Shown piece after piece: positions 46,550 to 58,666 of a stretch of DNA of 64,000 bases. This DNA is from Ptychodera flava (taxonomy: Eukaryota; Hemichordata; Enteropneusta; Ptychoderidae), in contig NC_091931.1 of NCBI RefSeq assembly GCF_041260155.1, positions 21,985,154 to 22,049,153 of the forward strand, written 5' to 3'. The notes under the pieces are model-generated. The model was given only the letters and a program-made list of their open reading frames with translations, was not told the DNA's origin and ran no database searches. Made by a program: the position numbers and the translations under genes. Numbering within the stretch: the first letter of the stretch is position 1; each line of letters opens with the position of its first letter.

Positions 46550-47885
46550 CAACGTTCACGTTTGACGTCTTCTCAGTGATTCAAGAATGAATGCTTGGAA
46601 TTCACTCTCACTGCTTGCCGCCAGCACGATTGTTCCTTGAAAATCTGCTCGTGTGTCACATGACAATCTGTTACTTTGATCACGGGAACCGCACATCGCC
46701 TTGTCCATCATTTGACACATTATTGACACATTATGTCTTTGTGACGTCATCGCTGCCGACGTCACCGCCTTTCATTTTGTTGGTAACTTCGCCGCCTCAT
46801 CGATAGCGATTTGTTTGTACGGTAATGAAATGTTGAAATGTCAAACTTATGAAATCTACTGTACGTGTATGCTAATGACCTGACAGTTGTTCCAACACAC
46901 CGTAGTGTTGACCTTCAAACCATGGTGACGTAGTTTGCACTCATGACATCTTCCCATGCATTGGCATTATTTGTTGAGTTTATGATTGAAGACTACTTCT
47001 TTACAAAAAACAAACAACAAAAAATACCGTTTGCATTTAAAACAAACGAAAACACAGAACACAGTGGCTTTCACTTTCTCTTTGCATGGAGGTAGTAGGC
47101 CATGCTCTTTGTAACAACGCCTATACCCGTAACTGTCATCACACTTTTTTATGGCTTCATGAATTACCAACTTTGTCTATTTTCTGTCAATTAACACTTT
47201 GCATCGCTTTTTTATTTAACATCGTGCCTTCAACTTAAACGGTTTGTCAGTCGTTTCGTTGTCAAACGTTCTTAACCCGGGAGTTTCCGTTGTGTTTCCG
47301 AAGGTACCGCCCATTACCAACCGCCGCCACTTGAGTCATGAGACATTCCATATTTTTGCTAAATATTCACGTTTACCAGGATGATTATTTAACTTTAAAA
47401 CCGCCACTCTGCAAGCATCATCATACGATGTATTCATTTTCGACGGAGTCAACTTTTATTTGACTGTGAACCCAAGAAAATATCTAAACTGTGTTCTATT
47501 TCTCGTGAAATGCTGTATTCTGTTGTTTAAATCCCGTGCACAAAGTATGCCAGTTAGGTCCGGCTTCGCTAAAATTATTGCATAGTCATGCTATAAACAA
47601 ATTTTGAACCCGATTTGCCGTCGTGACTCACTCAATATACTATTTTTATCAAAACACAGCCATTATAACAAAATATGTATCGAGTTCAGCGTAAAAACGA
47701 AGCTCAATATATCATTCATATCCGGAAGAGCTGTATCATATATTCGCACATAGTGATGCTCAATTCGTAAAACTTTATGCTAACCGAGAAGTGTCAAATG
47801 CGGAAAGGCCGATCGGCCAAGTCCCTCACATGTTCGGAGTGTTCGCCATCCATAGTTGCGTTGTCTACTGTTTTAGATGCCCACA
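46550..47885. repeat. Relic unit: 3' flank without its gene
   Basis: From ACTTCAACGTTC-like text at 46550 the sequence follows the 3' flank of unit A (from about 5085). Shared phrases include TTCTCAGTGATTCAAGAATG, TGACAATCTGTTACTTTGAT and TGACCTTCAAACCATGG. It runs on to the segment before the minisatellite of unit D. No homeobox exon lies before it, so the gene of this unit was lost or separated. Confidence 0.65.
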
Positions 47886-47889
47886 CACC

Positions 47890-48245
47890 TTTTCACGTAC
47901 GCCCTCTATACTAAATGGCGGTGAATGTCATCGTTTCTTTGACCCTTTGAAGATACGCCGCCCATAGTACGTTCATTTACTTTCAAACTTTGACTCACTT
48001 CTGATACCGCCCATTCACACATGTTCGTCAATGGTACACCCTTGTCGAAAAATGATTGAAACATATTTTCACGAACGCCCTCTAACTGTCGCCAAATAGC
48101 GATAACTGCCGCCATTTCTTTGACCGTTTGAAGATACGCCGCCCATAGTGTGTTCATTAGCTTTCAAACTTTGTCTCACTTCTGATACCGCCCATTCACA
48201 CATGTTCGTCAATGGTACACCCTTGTCGAAATTTGATTGACACAT
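47890..48245. repeat. ~180-bp minisatellite, two copies (unit D)
   Basis: Two tandem copies with the same landmarks as in unit A. The first has lost several bases in the CGCTAAATAGCG core. Confidence 0.9.
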
Positions 48246-48934
48246 CATTCTGAAGTGCTATCCATCGTCACCTCAATATTCCTTTGCCATTAAATGACTT
48301 ACGAAATACTTACGAAACACTTTGAATAATCGCTATCTCTTTTTCGAAGCCGCAAACACGACAAAGAGAAATCGTTTTTCAGAACTTAAGAAGATACAAT
48401 AGAAATTTCACTTTTATCATATAAATCAATAAACAATCTTACATACGACATATCTATTATGATTCCTACAATCTAGAAAATGGTCCCTTAGCTTTCTTGT
48501 CTGCAAAACTGCGAATATCCGGACAAAATATCTGCTAAATTAAGCATATTCTCTCATTTTCTTCCGCAATTTTGCTTTTAATTCTCAAATCTTCGCTGGA
48601 AAGATATCATTATAGGAGTCATAACCTAGCTACTTAGAGAAACACGGACTGTGACATGTTGGTATAGCATTGTGATACTACATGATTGTGTGTATCCTCA
48701 GACAAGTTACAAGGTGATGGGGTGATATTCCTCAAGATCCTCGGACTGTTGGTCACGTGATTCGGTAGATCAATGGAACACACATTGACTCAGGACAAAT
48801 CGACGAAAGGATGGTTCTCGTTCTTATCAGAATATTAGTTTTACATTGGGAAGGAAATGCAGAATTCTTCGCACCATGCATACTTTCCTGTATGCAGGGA
48901 TTGCAGTAAGGAAAATTGTAATAATTGATCTGGT

Positions 48935-49068
48935 TATTGAACCTCTCTTTTTAGGGGTGAGGATTAAGCCGAGCAGTTTTGAACTATTTAAGGGTGACTA
49001 GATAGGGTAGCTAGGTGCAATACGATCTGAGTTCGAATGCGATCGAGAATTTACTGAATTCTCTAACA
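48935..49068 (+). mobile_element. tRNA-derived SINE copy (unit D)
   Basis: TTAAGCCGAGCAGTTTTGAA (A-box region) and GAGTTCGAATGCGATCGAG (B-box region), in the same position as the unit B, C and E copies. Confidence 0.6.
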
Positions 49069-49528
49069 CGTTTGCAAATTTACTTTTGAGTTTTGAGTAA
49101 AATAGTACCCGGAAATTAACACTGTTTCTCGTTTTCTGTCTTGTATAGGTCGACGGTTTAAAGCCTTGCACAAAAGTTAGGTACTAAGGTTTAAATAAGT
49201 AGTATTGCCGAGTCGTTGACGAATTCTTCAATCTCGACTTTTTTATTCATCCGTTAACCTTATTGCTATCGTTTCATGTAACTAGATACTCGCAAATATC
49301 CAAACAAATCCAGCTATTTATAGTCAGTAAAGGTAAAAATGAACATAGCTATAGTTGCTGTTCTTTCCGGTCTGACATTTCGGTGCAAGCGGGTAATGTT
49401 TGATAAGTTTTTCTCGCCTGTCCTACCTCTCGCACGGCTCTTTTACACCTCCAAACAATGCACAAAGTTCACCGCTGAGGCGAGTGGGACTCTCAGAACC
49501 CACCGATGAGAATGCTACGTCATTGGCT

Positions 49529-49584
49529 CAGCAAAATCTAAAAGTGTTAATTTATGCAAATGTATGACTTTTCGGTCTATAAAG
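49529..49584 (+). promoter_or_regulatory. Core promoter of homeobox gene D
   Basis: Inverted CCAAT box in GTCATTGGCTC, octamer ATGCAAAT at 49554-49561 and TATAAAG at 49578-49584. Further upstream the sequence diverges from the other copies, which makes the preserved core stand out. Confidence 0.75.
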
Positions 49585-49670
49585 GCTCCACTTCTTCGTT
49601 CAAGCAATCACACTTCTGTGAGATCCTCCAGACGTACAAGTGCTTCCTGAACCAAGTCAGTCTTATCACC

Positions 49671-50717
49671 ATGGACACCGCATCACATCATCGCCTTCCC
49701 TTCGTTCCCTATCAGCAAGATGATGTCGACATGGAGGTCATGTTTGCAACCACTCAGCTGTCATCTTTCCCGTCCCCGTCCCCGAGCAACGCAACATTCA
49801 CCGTCCCGTCTTCGAGGACGGAACTCGATGAAATCCTGGACGAACTTGGCTTTGCAGGTGAGTGTAGCAATGGTTAATTTAGTTGGTTCCACACTGAACG
49901 TCCTGTTTAGGATTACATTTGCAAAATCTAGTTTATCCAGTGCAGCCAAAACGTTCTCATTTACCATTAGCCAATCATTGCCTGGTACAGAGGAAACAAG
50001 ATAATCTAAATACTAAAACAGTATGTTGGCTGAATTAAGTGATTTGCAGATTGACTTGATATGATAACGATGGTTCTCGCCCTTAGGGACTGAATGACAG
50101 AAATATTTATTTAATTTGTATCTTGTCTTACAGATGAGCCAATGTCAAATACATCTCAGTACCAGTGCTACGATGGAGAAGACGATGACGTCATCCCTAC
50201 GCTCTCCCCGCCAAGTGTGGACTACCACCCCGTTGGCAGATCAGAGACGCCTTCAGCTATTGGTTTGACACCTGACATCTCATCACTCCCGTCTCCTCTA
50301 TCTATCGCCATGCACATCCACATGTGTGATTTCGACATTACCAGTGAAAATGAAGAGATATTAGAAGCTACGTTCCGAAGACAACGCTACCCATGCCATG
50401 TGACCAGACGAAGATTGGCGAGAGTTACTGGGTTGAGCCTCGACCTGGTCAATGTAAGTAAATTTTTTGAATAGCCTCCCTGAACCTGGATTCTGTATGA
50501 ATATCTTGAATTTGAATGAATGTTTGTCAACTTACATATTTACGGCGATAGCAGAATCAACCAATCTAACCGACTCATATTCTCTATTTCCTCCTGACAG
50601 GACTGGTTTAGGCGTCGCCGTGCACAGCTTCTTCGAATCAGAAAACGCCTCAACTTTCCCTGCGATCCCTGCGCCGCCACTACACATCAAGTCATCGGTA
50701 CCGGTCGCGGAAACTAA
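49671..50717 (+). CDS. Divergent PRD-like homeodomain protein, copy D (3 exons)
   Basis: Exons 49671-49857, 50134-50453 and 50601-50717 give 207 residues. Exon 1 is six bases longer than in the other copies, from a repeat of proline-serine codons (SFPSPSPSNATF). The homeodomain is residues 124-183. The second-helix region reads YPCHVTRRRLARVTGLS and exon 3 starts DWFRRRRAQ, with Arg at 50 and 51. The stop is TAA rather than TAG, one base from the other copies. Subtype 1 with A and B. All borders are canonical. Confidence 0.85.
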
Positions 50718-50826
50718 ACTCCCGTTAATCTTACATTAAAATTTTATTTTGTCGATGCTGTTGTTGTCATGTACGATTCATATTTATTAAAGGTTGTATA
50801 TATTTATATTCGCTTAACTTTTTAAT

Positions 50827-50832
50827 AATAAA
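50827..50832 (+). terminator. Polyadenylation signal AATAAA, gene D
   Basis: AATAAA lies 110 bases after the stop codon, as in genes A and B. Confidence 0.7.
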
Positions 50833-50839
50833 CATTTTT

Positions 50840-53555
50840 AAACGGATTTGACTTCTCGTGTGTCTTGTAGTGTTTTCCCAGTGAGGAATGGTGAGCAGTG
50901 TTTGTAAGGCCACCTACAGGATGCAGTAATTCGACATACAAAATATTGACAACAGTTTCACCAACTGCGAAATTCGAATTAACTGTCATTTGTCGAAATG
51001 TTCAAATGCAGACATTAGAACATGCATAAGAAATTCTGAAAAATACTTGCCGCATTTGTTATGCTAAGCCATATTAGCATTTGTCAATGAAACAATTCTA
51101 CCTATCCGGCATATGAAGACGTGGATGTCTTGCTTGTAACGTGAACAAATATCAAACCCGACTTGCAAAAATCATTATTTTTTTCTAGTATTTAGTTTTT
51201 TCTGACTTTCGAACTAATTCAGAAAGAAAAAAAGAGAAAGTCATTGTGACAACGAATTTGTTAGCGTGACGTCAATAAGATACGTTTTATTATTGGTTTG
51301 CTCATGTAATAGCATTAAATGTTATCATTGTTTTAGTAGTAAATGAATTCTTGATTATCAAAATGAAGTTTTCTTCCTGGTTTGCAAATCAGATTTGTAT
51401 GATTTCCCAGTGTGCAATTTATTTATTTTATTTAATTATTTTAGAAAATACATATTTGAACCAATACTTTAATTACTTTAAATTTGTTCTATTAAATACA
51501 CACACTTCTTTCATTTTAACCCAAAGAATGATAGGACAAACATTACAAGTTATGCAAACGGAATACATTTGTACAGTATGTTATGTAGTTGTCGATAATC
51601 GAGTTCAGATCAGGACAAAAATCATGGACATTGCATACACTCATACAGGCTGTATCGAAAGGTTGACCACAGGGGTCAATGTGTAGGAAGCAAAGTTGCC
51701 TTTTACCATAGACAGCAGAGAAATGATTTTACAGACATGGCAAAAGTCCTGGAAATACATTAAAAGGTACTATTAATGGTTTCACAGATATACGTTCGAC
51801 GTGACATCGTCAAAAGGTCAAAGTCAAACACATCTACACTTCAACTTTTACGTCTGACGTCTTATTAGTGGTTCAAGAATGAATCATTCATTCAATGCTT
51901 CGAATTTTTTTATCAGTGCTCATCTCATCATCTCATTGCTAAAGTTTCAGTTTTGTATCGTCTTGCCGCCAAGATTGTTCCCGGACAATTTGTTACTTTG
52001 TCACATGACAATCTGTTACTTTGATCAAAGGAACCGCACATCGCCTTGTCCGTAATTTGACACATTATAATGTCCTCATTCGGTGCATTTCTCAATTCGT
52101 TTCTTTGTGACGTCACCGCGACCGACCTCAACGTCTCCAATTTTGTTCATTTTTGTCCGCCGCCTCATTGGAAGCACTTCTTTCGGATGGAAATGAGCCG
52201 TTGAAATGTTAAACTTTGAAATCTACTATACGTGTATGCTAATGATCTGACAGTTGTTCCAACAAACCGCAATGTTGACCTTGAAACCATGGGGACGTAG
52301 TTTGCACTCATGACGTCTTCCAATGCATCGGCATTATATCTTGAGTTCATGATTAAATACTTCAGTTCTTCTTCTTACAACAAGCAGCCAACACAAAATA
52401 CCGTTTGCCTTTTAAACAGATACAAACAGAAAACACCATGCCTTCCACTTTCTCCGAACAACGCCCATCGTCACTGTCATCACACTTTTTAATCGCTTGA
52501 TGAATTGCCAACTTTGTCTATTTTCTGTCAATTAACACTTTATCTCGCTTTTAACACCGCGCCTTCAAATTAAATTGTTTATTGGTCGATCACTAGTCAA
52601 AGGCTAACCCCGGGATTTTACGTTATATTTTCAAAGGTACCGCCAATGCTTGGTACCTTAAATACGATTTTGTCAACTAAGTGAATCCTCGGTCGACAAT
52701 ACTTTCAATATGTAATGGTAAAACAATTAATGACTACAAAGCCCAAAGTACAATGTTAGGTTATACAAGAATTGTTTTTCCTAAAGTGCCACAAAAGTTG
52801 AAAGGTTCATAAGTTTAGCTAGTTTTACGAACAAACAGAACTTTTTGCCGTGACAGCGATCACTTAAGCGTTTGAAGTATTATTAGTTCACCATCTGAAA
52901 CTCTTGCTGCGTCGGCTTTCAACCAAAAATATTAATGCATTGCAATATGATGTAGTTTGCTCCCTCAGCACAAAGCTATTTAATGTACCGCCCACTACCA
53001 CTTGCCATCACTTGAGTCACGAGACATTCGATACTTCAGTTAAGTTTTCACGATTACCAGGATGAGTGTTATTTCAAAACCGCAACTTTGTAAGTATCAT
53101 CAGATGATGTATTCATTTTTGATGAAATCAAATCGTATATACGAATCAAAGAAAATATTAACATTCTCTTCAATTCCCGGTTAAATGCTTTATTGTTGTT
53201 TAAAATCCGTCCATAAGTATCTAAGTTAGGTTAACTCATTGCTTCGATATACTTATTGCATAATGGTGCCCTGACAAATGTTGAGATCAGAATCTGGTTT
53301 GCCGTCCACGGTTAATGGTAATATACTATTTTTTCCCAAAAACTTCCATAATGACACAATATGTATCGATATCAGCGTAAGTTCGTTGTATTCTTCTTGT
53401 CCACATGCTGCATTTTATAGTCGTATATGATTATGATGCTCGCACTCAGATTATGTTAATGAGCAGAAAGGCCGATCGGTCAAGTCCGTCGCATGTTGGG
53501 AGTGTTCCCTATACATACTTGAGTTGTTCACCGATTTAGATGCCCACACGGCTTT
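50840..53555. repeat. Type-1 3' flank of unit D, no gene
   Basis: Aligns in pieces with the 3' flanks of A and B, for example GATCAAAGGAACCGCACATC and ACGTGTATGCTAATGATCTG. No coding sequence is supported. It ends at the first minisatellite fragment of unit E. Confidence 0.6.
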
Positions 53556-53576
53556 TCACGTACGCCCTCTGACTGT

Positions 53577-56500
53577 AAAGTTAAGTGTTCAAGGATAGAA
53601 CACCAATTAAACGCCTTTTTGTAACACTTTTGAACGCGTCTAGACGTTCAGAAATTTAACACTACGTGTTCAACCAACGTTCAATTTTGAACACACGTGT
53701 TCAAATTTTGAACATCACGTGTTCATCAGACTTATATTGAACACCATAGTGTTCCATGACTGAACACACATTGCACATGAAATGTGTTCAAAAAATTGAA
53801 CGCATTTACGCGTTCAAAGGGCTGTAACACTTTTTGAACGCATGGACGCCGTTCAACGATGAGTGTGTTAAAGGCTAGAACACATGATATGCACTTGTTG
53901 AACACCTTTCATTTTGGGCGTTCAGGGGGTGTTCAAGCCTGGCAATAACAAAGCAGACCATTGATATTCAGTAAAACTATTTTATTCTAAAAATACACAA
54001 AAAATTTCTTGCAAATGCAATAATTTAGTATAAAATGGGCAAATAAACATGGCCACTTTGTAAAGTTTGTCAGAGGAAAACATAAACGGTGTAAACACCT
54101 TCTCATCACAACATTAACAAAAGAAAATCCAAATAACACACTGCAGATTGTTTTCAAACGACATGAACAAAGTAATGACAAAACAGGTTTTACTTAAATA
54201 TAAATTCGTTTCTTCGCTTCGATAAAGTGTGTATGTGCGATGTATGATAGTGAGCATGCGTGCGTGAGTGCTTCACGAACTCTACAACGTGTTGAGCGGT
54301 CTCAGTCAGAAAATGTAACAACTTAGCCGGCTATTGAACCACTCTTTTTTGGGAGTGGAGATTTAGCCGAGTGGTTCTGTCTGTGGCCTCTCAGCTAGGC
54401 GACTGATGCCGTATGTTGTGGGTTCGAATCCGATTGAAAACTATCCGTATTGTGAATTACGTCATATGTTCATAGTTGTAAAACCGTACAAAAATATCTG
54501 TTTTGAAAAAGCTCAAAATTTGGCTTATTGTTTTGAAAACACGTATATGTATGAATTGCATACTCCATTTTTGTAAGACGGTTTCTTACAGAAATTTCCT
54601 TTTGTATAGACAATTGTAAATTTGGAAAAACGTTAGCCAAGGCTTCTCTGATGCACATGCTACATAGTTGTCCACACTAAAGTAAACACAACATGTCAAG
54701 TTGTCACAGTAAGGCACAACATTAGAAAGTGGGTAAAGTGGGTCCTTGGCAGTGTAAAACCTATTTCCTTGTCCAACAAAGTAATTCATGAACGAAAAGG
54801 CTTGTTTGTTTGTAATATCTTTAAATAAAGATAAATATTAAAGAAATCGTACTGGCCGTTTTGAAGAAAAAGCTTGGGATGTAAAAATTTGAGGACGATG
54901 CCACACATTCACCTATTAGATAAGCTCTGCGTCGCTAACAGAAAAGCTAAAAAACAGTAACAAATCGAGAACAAAAAACGTGTTGATCTGCAATACAAAA
55001 TAATCTTAGATTTGGTAGGCTATGATCAACTAAATTTAATTGAAGCATAAGCCTTTGTAGACGTGAAGTCTCCTTCATCAGATGCAAGGGTGTAATGAAG
55101 AATTGAAGCAGAAAGCGACAGAAAATTCTGAGTGAAAATTTCATAAAATTCATAAATTCAGAGTGTACATTTTTCACTCTGAATTCTGTAGATTTCTTCT
55201 TTATTTCTTAATTCCATTCTTGCATCTGATAAGGGAGACTACACGTATTTGAAAGCTTATTCTCCAGTAACATTTAGTTCATCATAGCGTTCTACCAAAG
55301 CTTAGATAAATTCAGAACAAAAATACAGAAACTTATCAAAATTAAGTTACTGACCCTCGAAAGTTTAAATCTACACTAGAGATGAACTGAGGTTCTCTAG
55401 CTTGTTTCCAGACAGCTATAGCTACCTGTACACTCATCATCGTCAATTTCTGTACCGTCAGCTTCTGTAATAACTCTTGATAACCAGGTAAACCCGACTT
55501 TTCACATCCTGGAAATAATTCAATTATAGGTAATATAGCGACATGAGACTTTAAATAAAAGACAAGGTGGCCTTATTAGGTTAAGGAAAAGGGGTGACTT
55601 TGGTATACAGTGCCTCTTTTCGATACTGTTACAAAATATTTGCTTCTTCTTGTCATCAACTGTGAAAAGTAAAAAAGCAACTCTCAAATGCTGAAACAAT
55701 AGAGTGTACACTTTGCGATGTTTAACTAATGTTTTACATGCGATTGTGATTACCAAAAGACATGTGTTAGCTGTGATTACGCAGCGGCATGACCCTTGAC
55801 CCGAGTGCGATCGATAAACCACGGCCCAAACACCGCTGCGTATTCACAGCTAGTGTATGGATACCAGCCACTGAAAGAAAAAAAAGGTTTCTTCTCGTAT
55901 TTAACTATTCCGAAGTACTATACAAATAATTTCAAAGCATAATAATACAGTTGCTTCAAAATTTAACACCTTTTACTATTTTGGAGAGAAAACTTACCCT
56001 TTCTGGTCTTGCTTCCTCACGATCACGACTTCAGCGTGCGTTTACAAGAAAATGTCGCAACTTCCGTTTTGATGCATGACGGGATAAGAAACGGCACCAA
56101 ACTTGAACATCTAGTGTTTAGGAGTAGAACGCCTCTTGCACGCCGATGTTAAAATTAAAACGTTCATGGTGGTTATCTGATATTTTTCTAAATTTCAAAA
56201 TTTCAACCCGTAATAAACGTGTAAAATTATTTTGTATACTTCCTTTTTCGAAAAAACATGCTTTCAGCAATTTTAGACCAGAGACATTTTCACTTAGTGG
56301 CAAATTCGTTACATCAAAATCTGTGTACGTTTGCCGGACAGCGAGGCAGTAGTAAATTTATATAGCCATAGTAAAGTAAAAAAACACTAAAGATTGTTAA
56401 TTGTTTTACAGTATTGTAAAATTCTGTAATGCTAAGTATTTGAACACTTGAAGGAGATGGTTGTTAACACTTCGTGTTCAGCTTTAGAACACCACTGTTA

Positions 56501-56612
56501 ATAATATGAACACTAGTGTTAACAATATGAACACTAGCCGTTCAAATTTGAACACCGACACGTACATTTTGAACGCGTAAAGACGCGTCTAGCGTCCGCT
56601 ATTTTTACAGTG
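53577..56612. mobile_element. 3.0-kb element with TGAACAC subterminal repeats, inside a minisatellite
   Basis: The minisatellite is split after CCCTCTGACTGT and resumes TGACTGTCTCTAAATAGCG, so TGACTGT is duplicated (53570-53576 and 56613-56619). The ends share ACTGTAAA in opposite orientation if a few bases are assigned differently. Both subterminal zones (about 53580-53960 and 56460-56600) are full of GTGTTCA/TGAACAC motifs, more than ten in total and in both orientations. The interior holds a SINE copy and no recognisable transposase, so it is probably non-autonomous. Confidence 0.7.
54320..54458 (+). mobile_element. tRNA-derived SINE copy, best preserved
   Basis: The tRNA-like head reads TTAGCCGAGTGGTTCTGTC (A box) and GTGGGTTCGAATCCG (B box), about 50 bases apart, as in leucine or serine tRNAs. 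It is preceded by the shared leader TTAGCCGGCTATTGAACC. It has no complete tRNA fold and is not called a tRNA gene. Confidence 0.65.
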
Positions 56613-56619
56613 TGACTGT

Positions 56620-56965
56620 CTCTAAATAGCGATAACTGCACAAACTTTCGTAATTTCTTTGACTGTTTGAAGATACGCCGACCGTAATTAGCTTTCAAAC
56701 ATTATCTCACTTCTGATACCGCCCGTTCACACATGTTCGTCAATGGTACACCCTTGTCGAAATTTGATTGAAACACTATTCACGTACGCCCTCTAACTGT
56801 CGCCAAATAGCGATAACTGTCGTCATTTCTTTGACCGTTTGAAGATACGCCGCCCATAGTGTGTTCCTTAGCTTTCAAACTTTGTCTCACTTCTGATACC
56901 GCCCATTCACACGTGTTCCTCAATGGTACACCCTTGTCGAAATTTGATTGACACATCATTCTGAA
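56620..56965. repeat. ~180-bp minisatellite, remainder (unit E)
   Basis: One copy interrupted by the 3-kb element, with its first bases at about 53556-53576, and a second intact copy at about 56780-56960. Confidence 0.9.
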
Positions 56966-57624
56966 GTGCTATCCATCACCACCTCAATATTCCTTGGTCA
57001 TTAAATGACTTACGAAACACTCTCACTCAGTCAACATTTCACATTTTACACAATCGTTATCTCTCTTCCGAAGCCGCAAACACGACAAAGAGAAAATGTC
57101 TTTCAAACGATAAAGTAAAAATTTCACTCCATTATGTAAAGCCATAAACAACCTAAGATACAAAGAATATATAATGATTCTTTCAATCTATGATAGTTCC
57201 AATTTTGTCCCGTAACTTTCTAGCCTTGATATCCGTGAATATCCGGATATCCGCATAATATCCGCATAATATTTTCATATTTTCTATCACAATTTTGTTT
57301 TGAATTCTCGAACCCTTCATAGAAAAATATCATTTCAGGGGTCGTAACTTGGCTACCCAGAGAACAATTGACTGTGACATGCAGGTAGCATTGTGATTGT
57401 GTGTATCGTCTAACAAGTCACAAGGTGACGAAGTGATATTCAACTGTTTTGGTGAACCTCAAGATCATCGGACTGCTGATCACGTGATTCAGTAGATTGC
57501 TAGAATAAAACACACAGTGACACAGGCTAAATCGACGAAAAGACGGTTCTCGTTCTATCCTAATTTTAGTTTTTGAAATGCCGAATTCGTCGGACCATGC
57601 ATACATTCCTTTCTGAAGGGCAGT

Positions 57625-57765
57625 CGATTTAGCCGGTTATTCAACCTCTTTTCTTTAGGTTGAGGATTTTGTCAAGCAGTTTTGAACTATTTATGTGACC
57701 AGACACTGTCAGGGTAGCTAGGTGCCGCACGTTCCAAGTTCGAATGCGATGGGGAATTTACTTAA
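57625..57765 (+). mobile_element. tRNA-derived SINE copy, decayed (unit E)
   Basis: TTAGCCGGTTATTCAACC leader, a decayed A-box region and AAGTTCGAATGCGATGG (B-box region). Same position as in units B, C and D. Confidence 0.55.
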
Positions 57766-57989
57766 TTCTCAAACACATTTACAAATTGACTTTCGAATTC
57801 TTAAAAAAACAGTCACCGAAAATCAACGCCTTTTTCAATTCCTGTCTTGTATGTCAAAGATTGAAAGATTAGCACAAAAAATTAAGGATTACGGTGTAAA
57901 TGTTGCCTCGTAGACAGATGCTCTCAAATTTTGTCAACATTTCGCAGGTCTCCCGCTAGGGTTCACTCAAACAGTAGCTCATTAATTTT

Positions 57990-58197
57990 AACGTCTTGGG
58001 TTGTGTGGTCTGGGGCTTTTTATGGACTCTTTTAATTTTCCCTACAGAGTTAAGATGGGATATTCAAACACTGCTTAATTTTTCGCAAAATATGCTTCTC
58101 TACTTCGAAATGTGCGTTGCGATCCGACCTCTGTTTTTTATTCTTCAGTATGAGAAATGGTCGTTTAAAGTTTATTCGAGGAAGGTTTGAGCAACAG
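57990..58197. mobile_element. Old decayed MITE (unit E)
   Basis: TGCTTCTCTACTTCGAAATG, TTTTTTATTCTTCAGTATG and GAGGAAGGTTTGAGCAACAG follow the order of the TTAA MITE family. Equivalent to the copies in units B and C. Confidence 0.5.
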
Positions 58198-58309
58198 TGA
58201 AAACAATCTTTGTTCTGAAACGTGTGTATTCAGTATAAGAGATAATATTTAGTTCATGAAAGTAAATCACATTTTGACTGTATAATTCATCGATGTATAT
58301 AGCCTGTGT

Positions 58310-58580
58310 CTTCATAGTATAAAAAGGCGCCAAAGGTGCTGTACTTGTCGATCTGATGATGTTTAAATATCGTTTAGGTGCAGTTGGACAATTTTGATAA
58401 CTATTTCTAATCATTTCTACCCCTCGCTCGGCTCGTTCACACCTCGAAGCAATGCTCTTTAAATTTAGGGATCACATGACGTGGAGTCTAAAAATCCGCC
58501 GAAAGGGATGAAACGTCATTGGCTCGGCAAAATCTTAAAGTGTTAATTTATGCAAATGTATGGCTTTTAGGTCTATAAAG
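58310..58580 (+). promoter_or_regulatory. Promoter region of homeobox gene E
   Basis: Core: inverted CCAAT box (GTCATTGGCTCGG), octamer ATGCAAAT at 58550-58557 and TATAAAG at 58574-58580. The upstream TATAAAAAGGCGCCAAAGG near 58318 is shared only with gene C. Confidence 0.7.
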
Positions 58581-58666
58581 TCTCCTCTTCTTCGTCCAAG
58601 CAATCACACTTCTGTGAGATCCTTCAGACGTACAAGTGCTTCCTGAACCAAGTCAATCTTATCACC

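Noticed and set aside
54355-54435. Functional tRNA gene
   Set aside because: A and B boxes are good but no complete cloverleaf or acceptor stem pairing is seen, and related copies share flanking SINE sequence.
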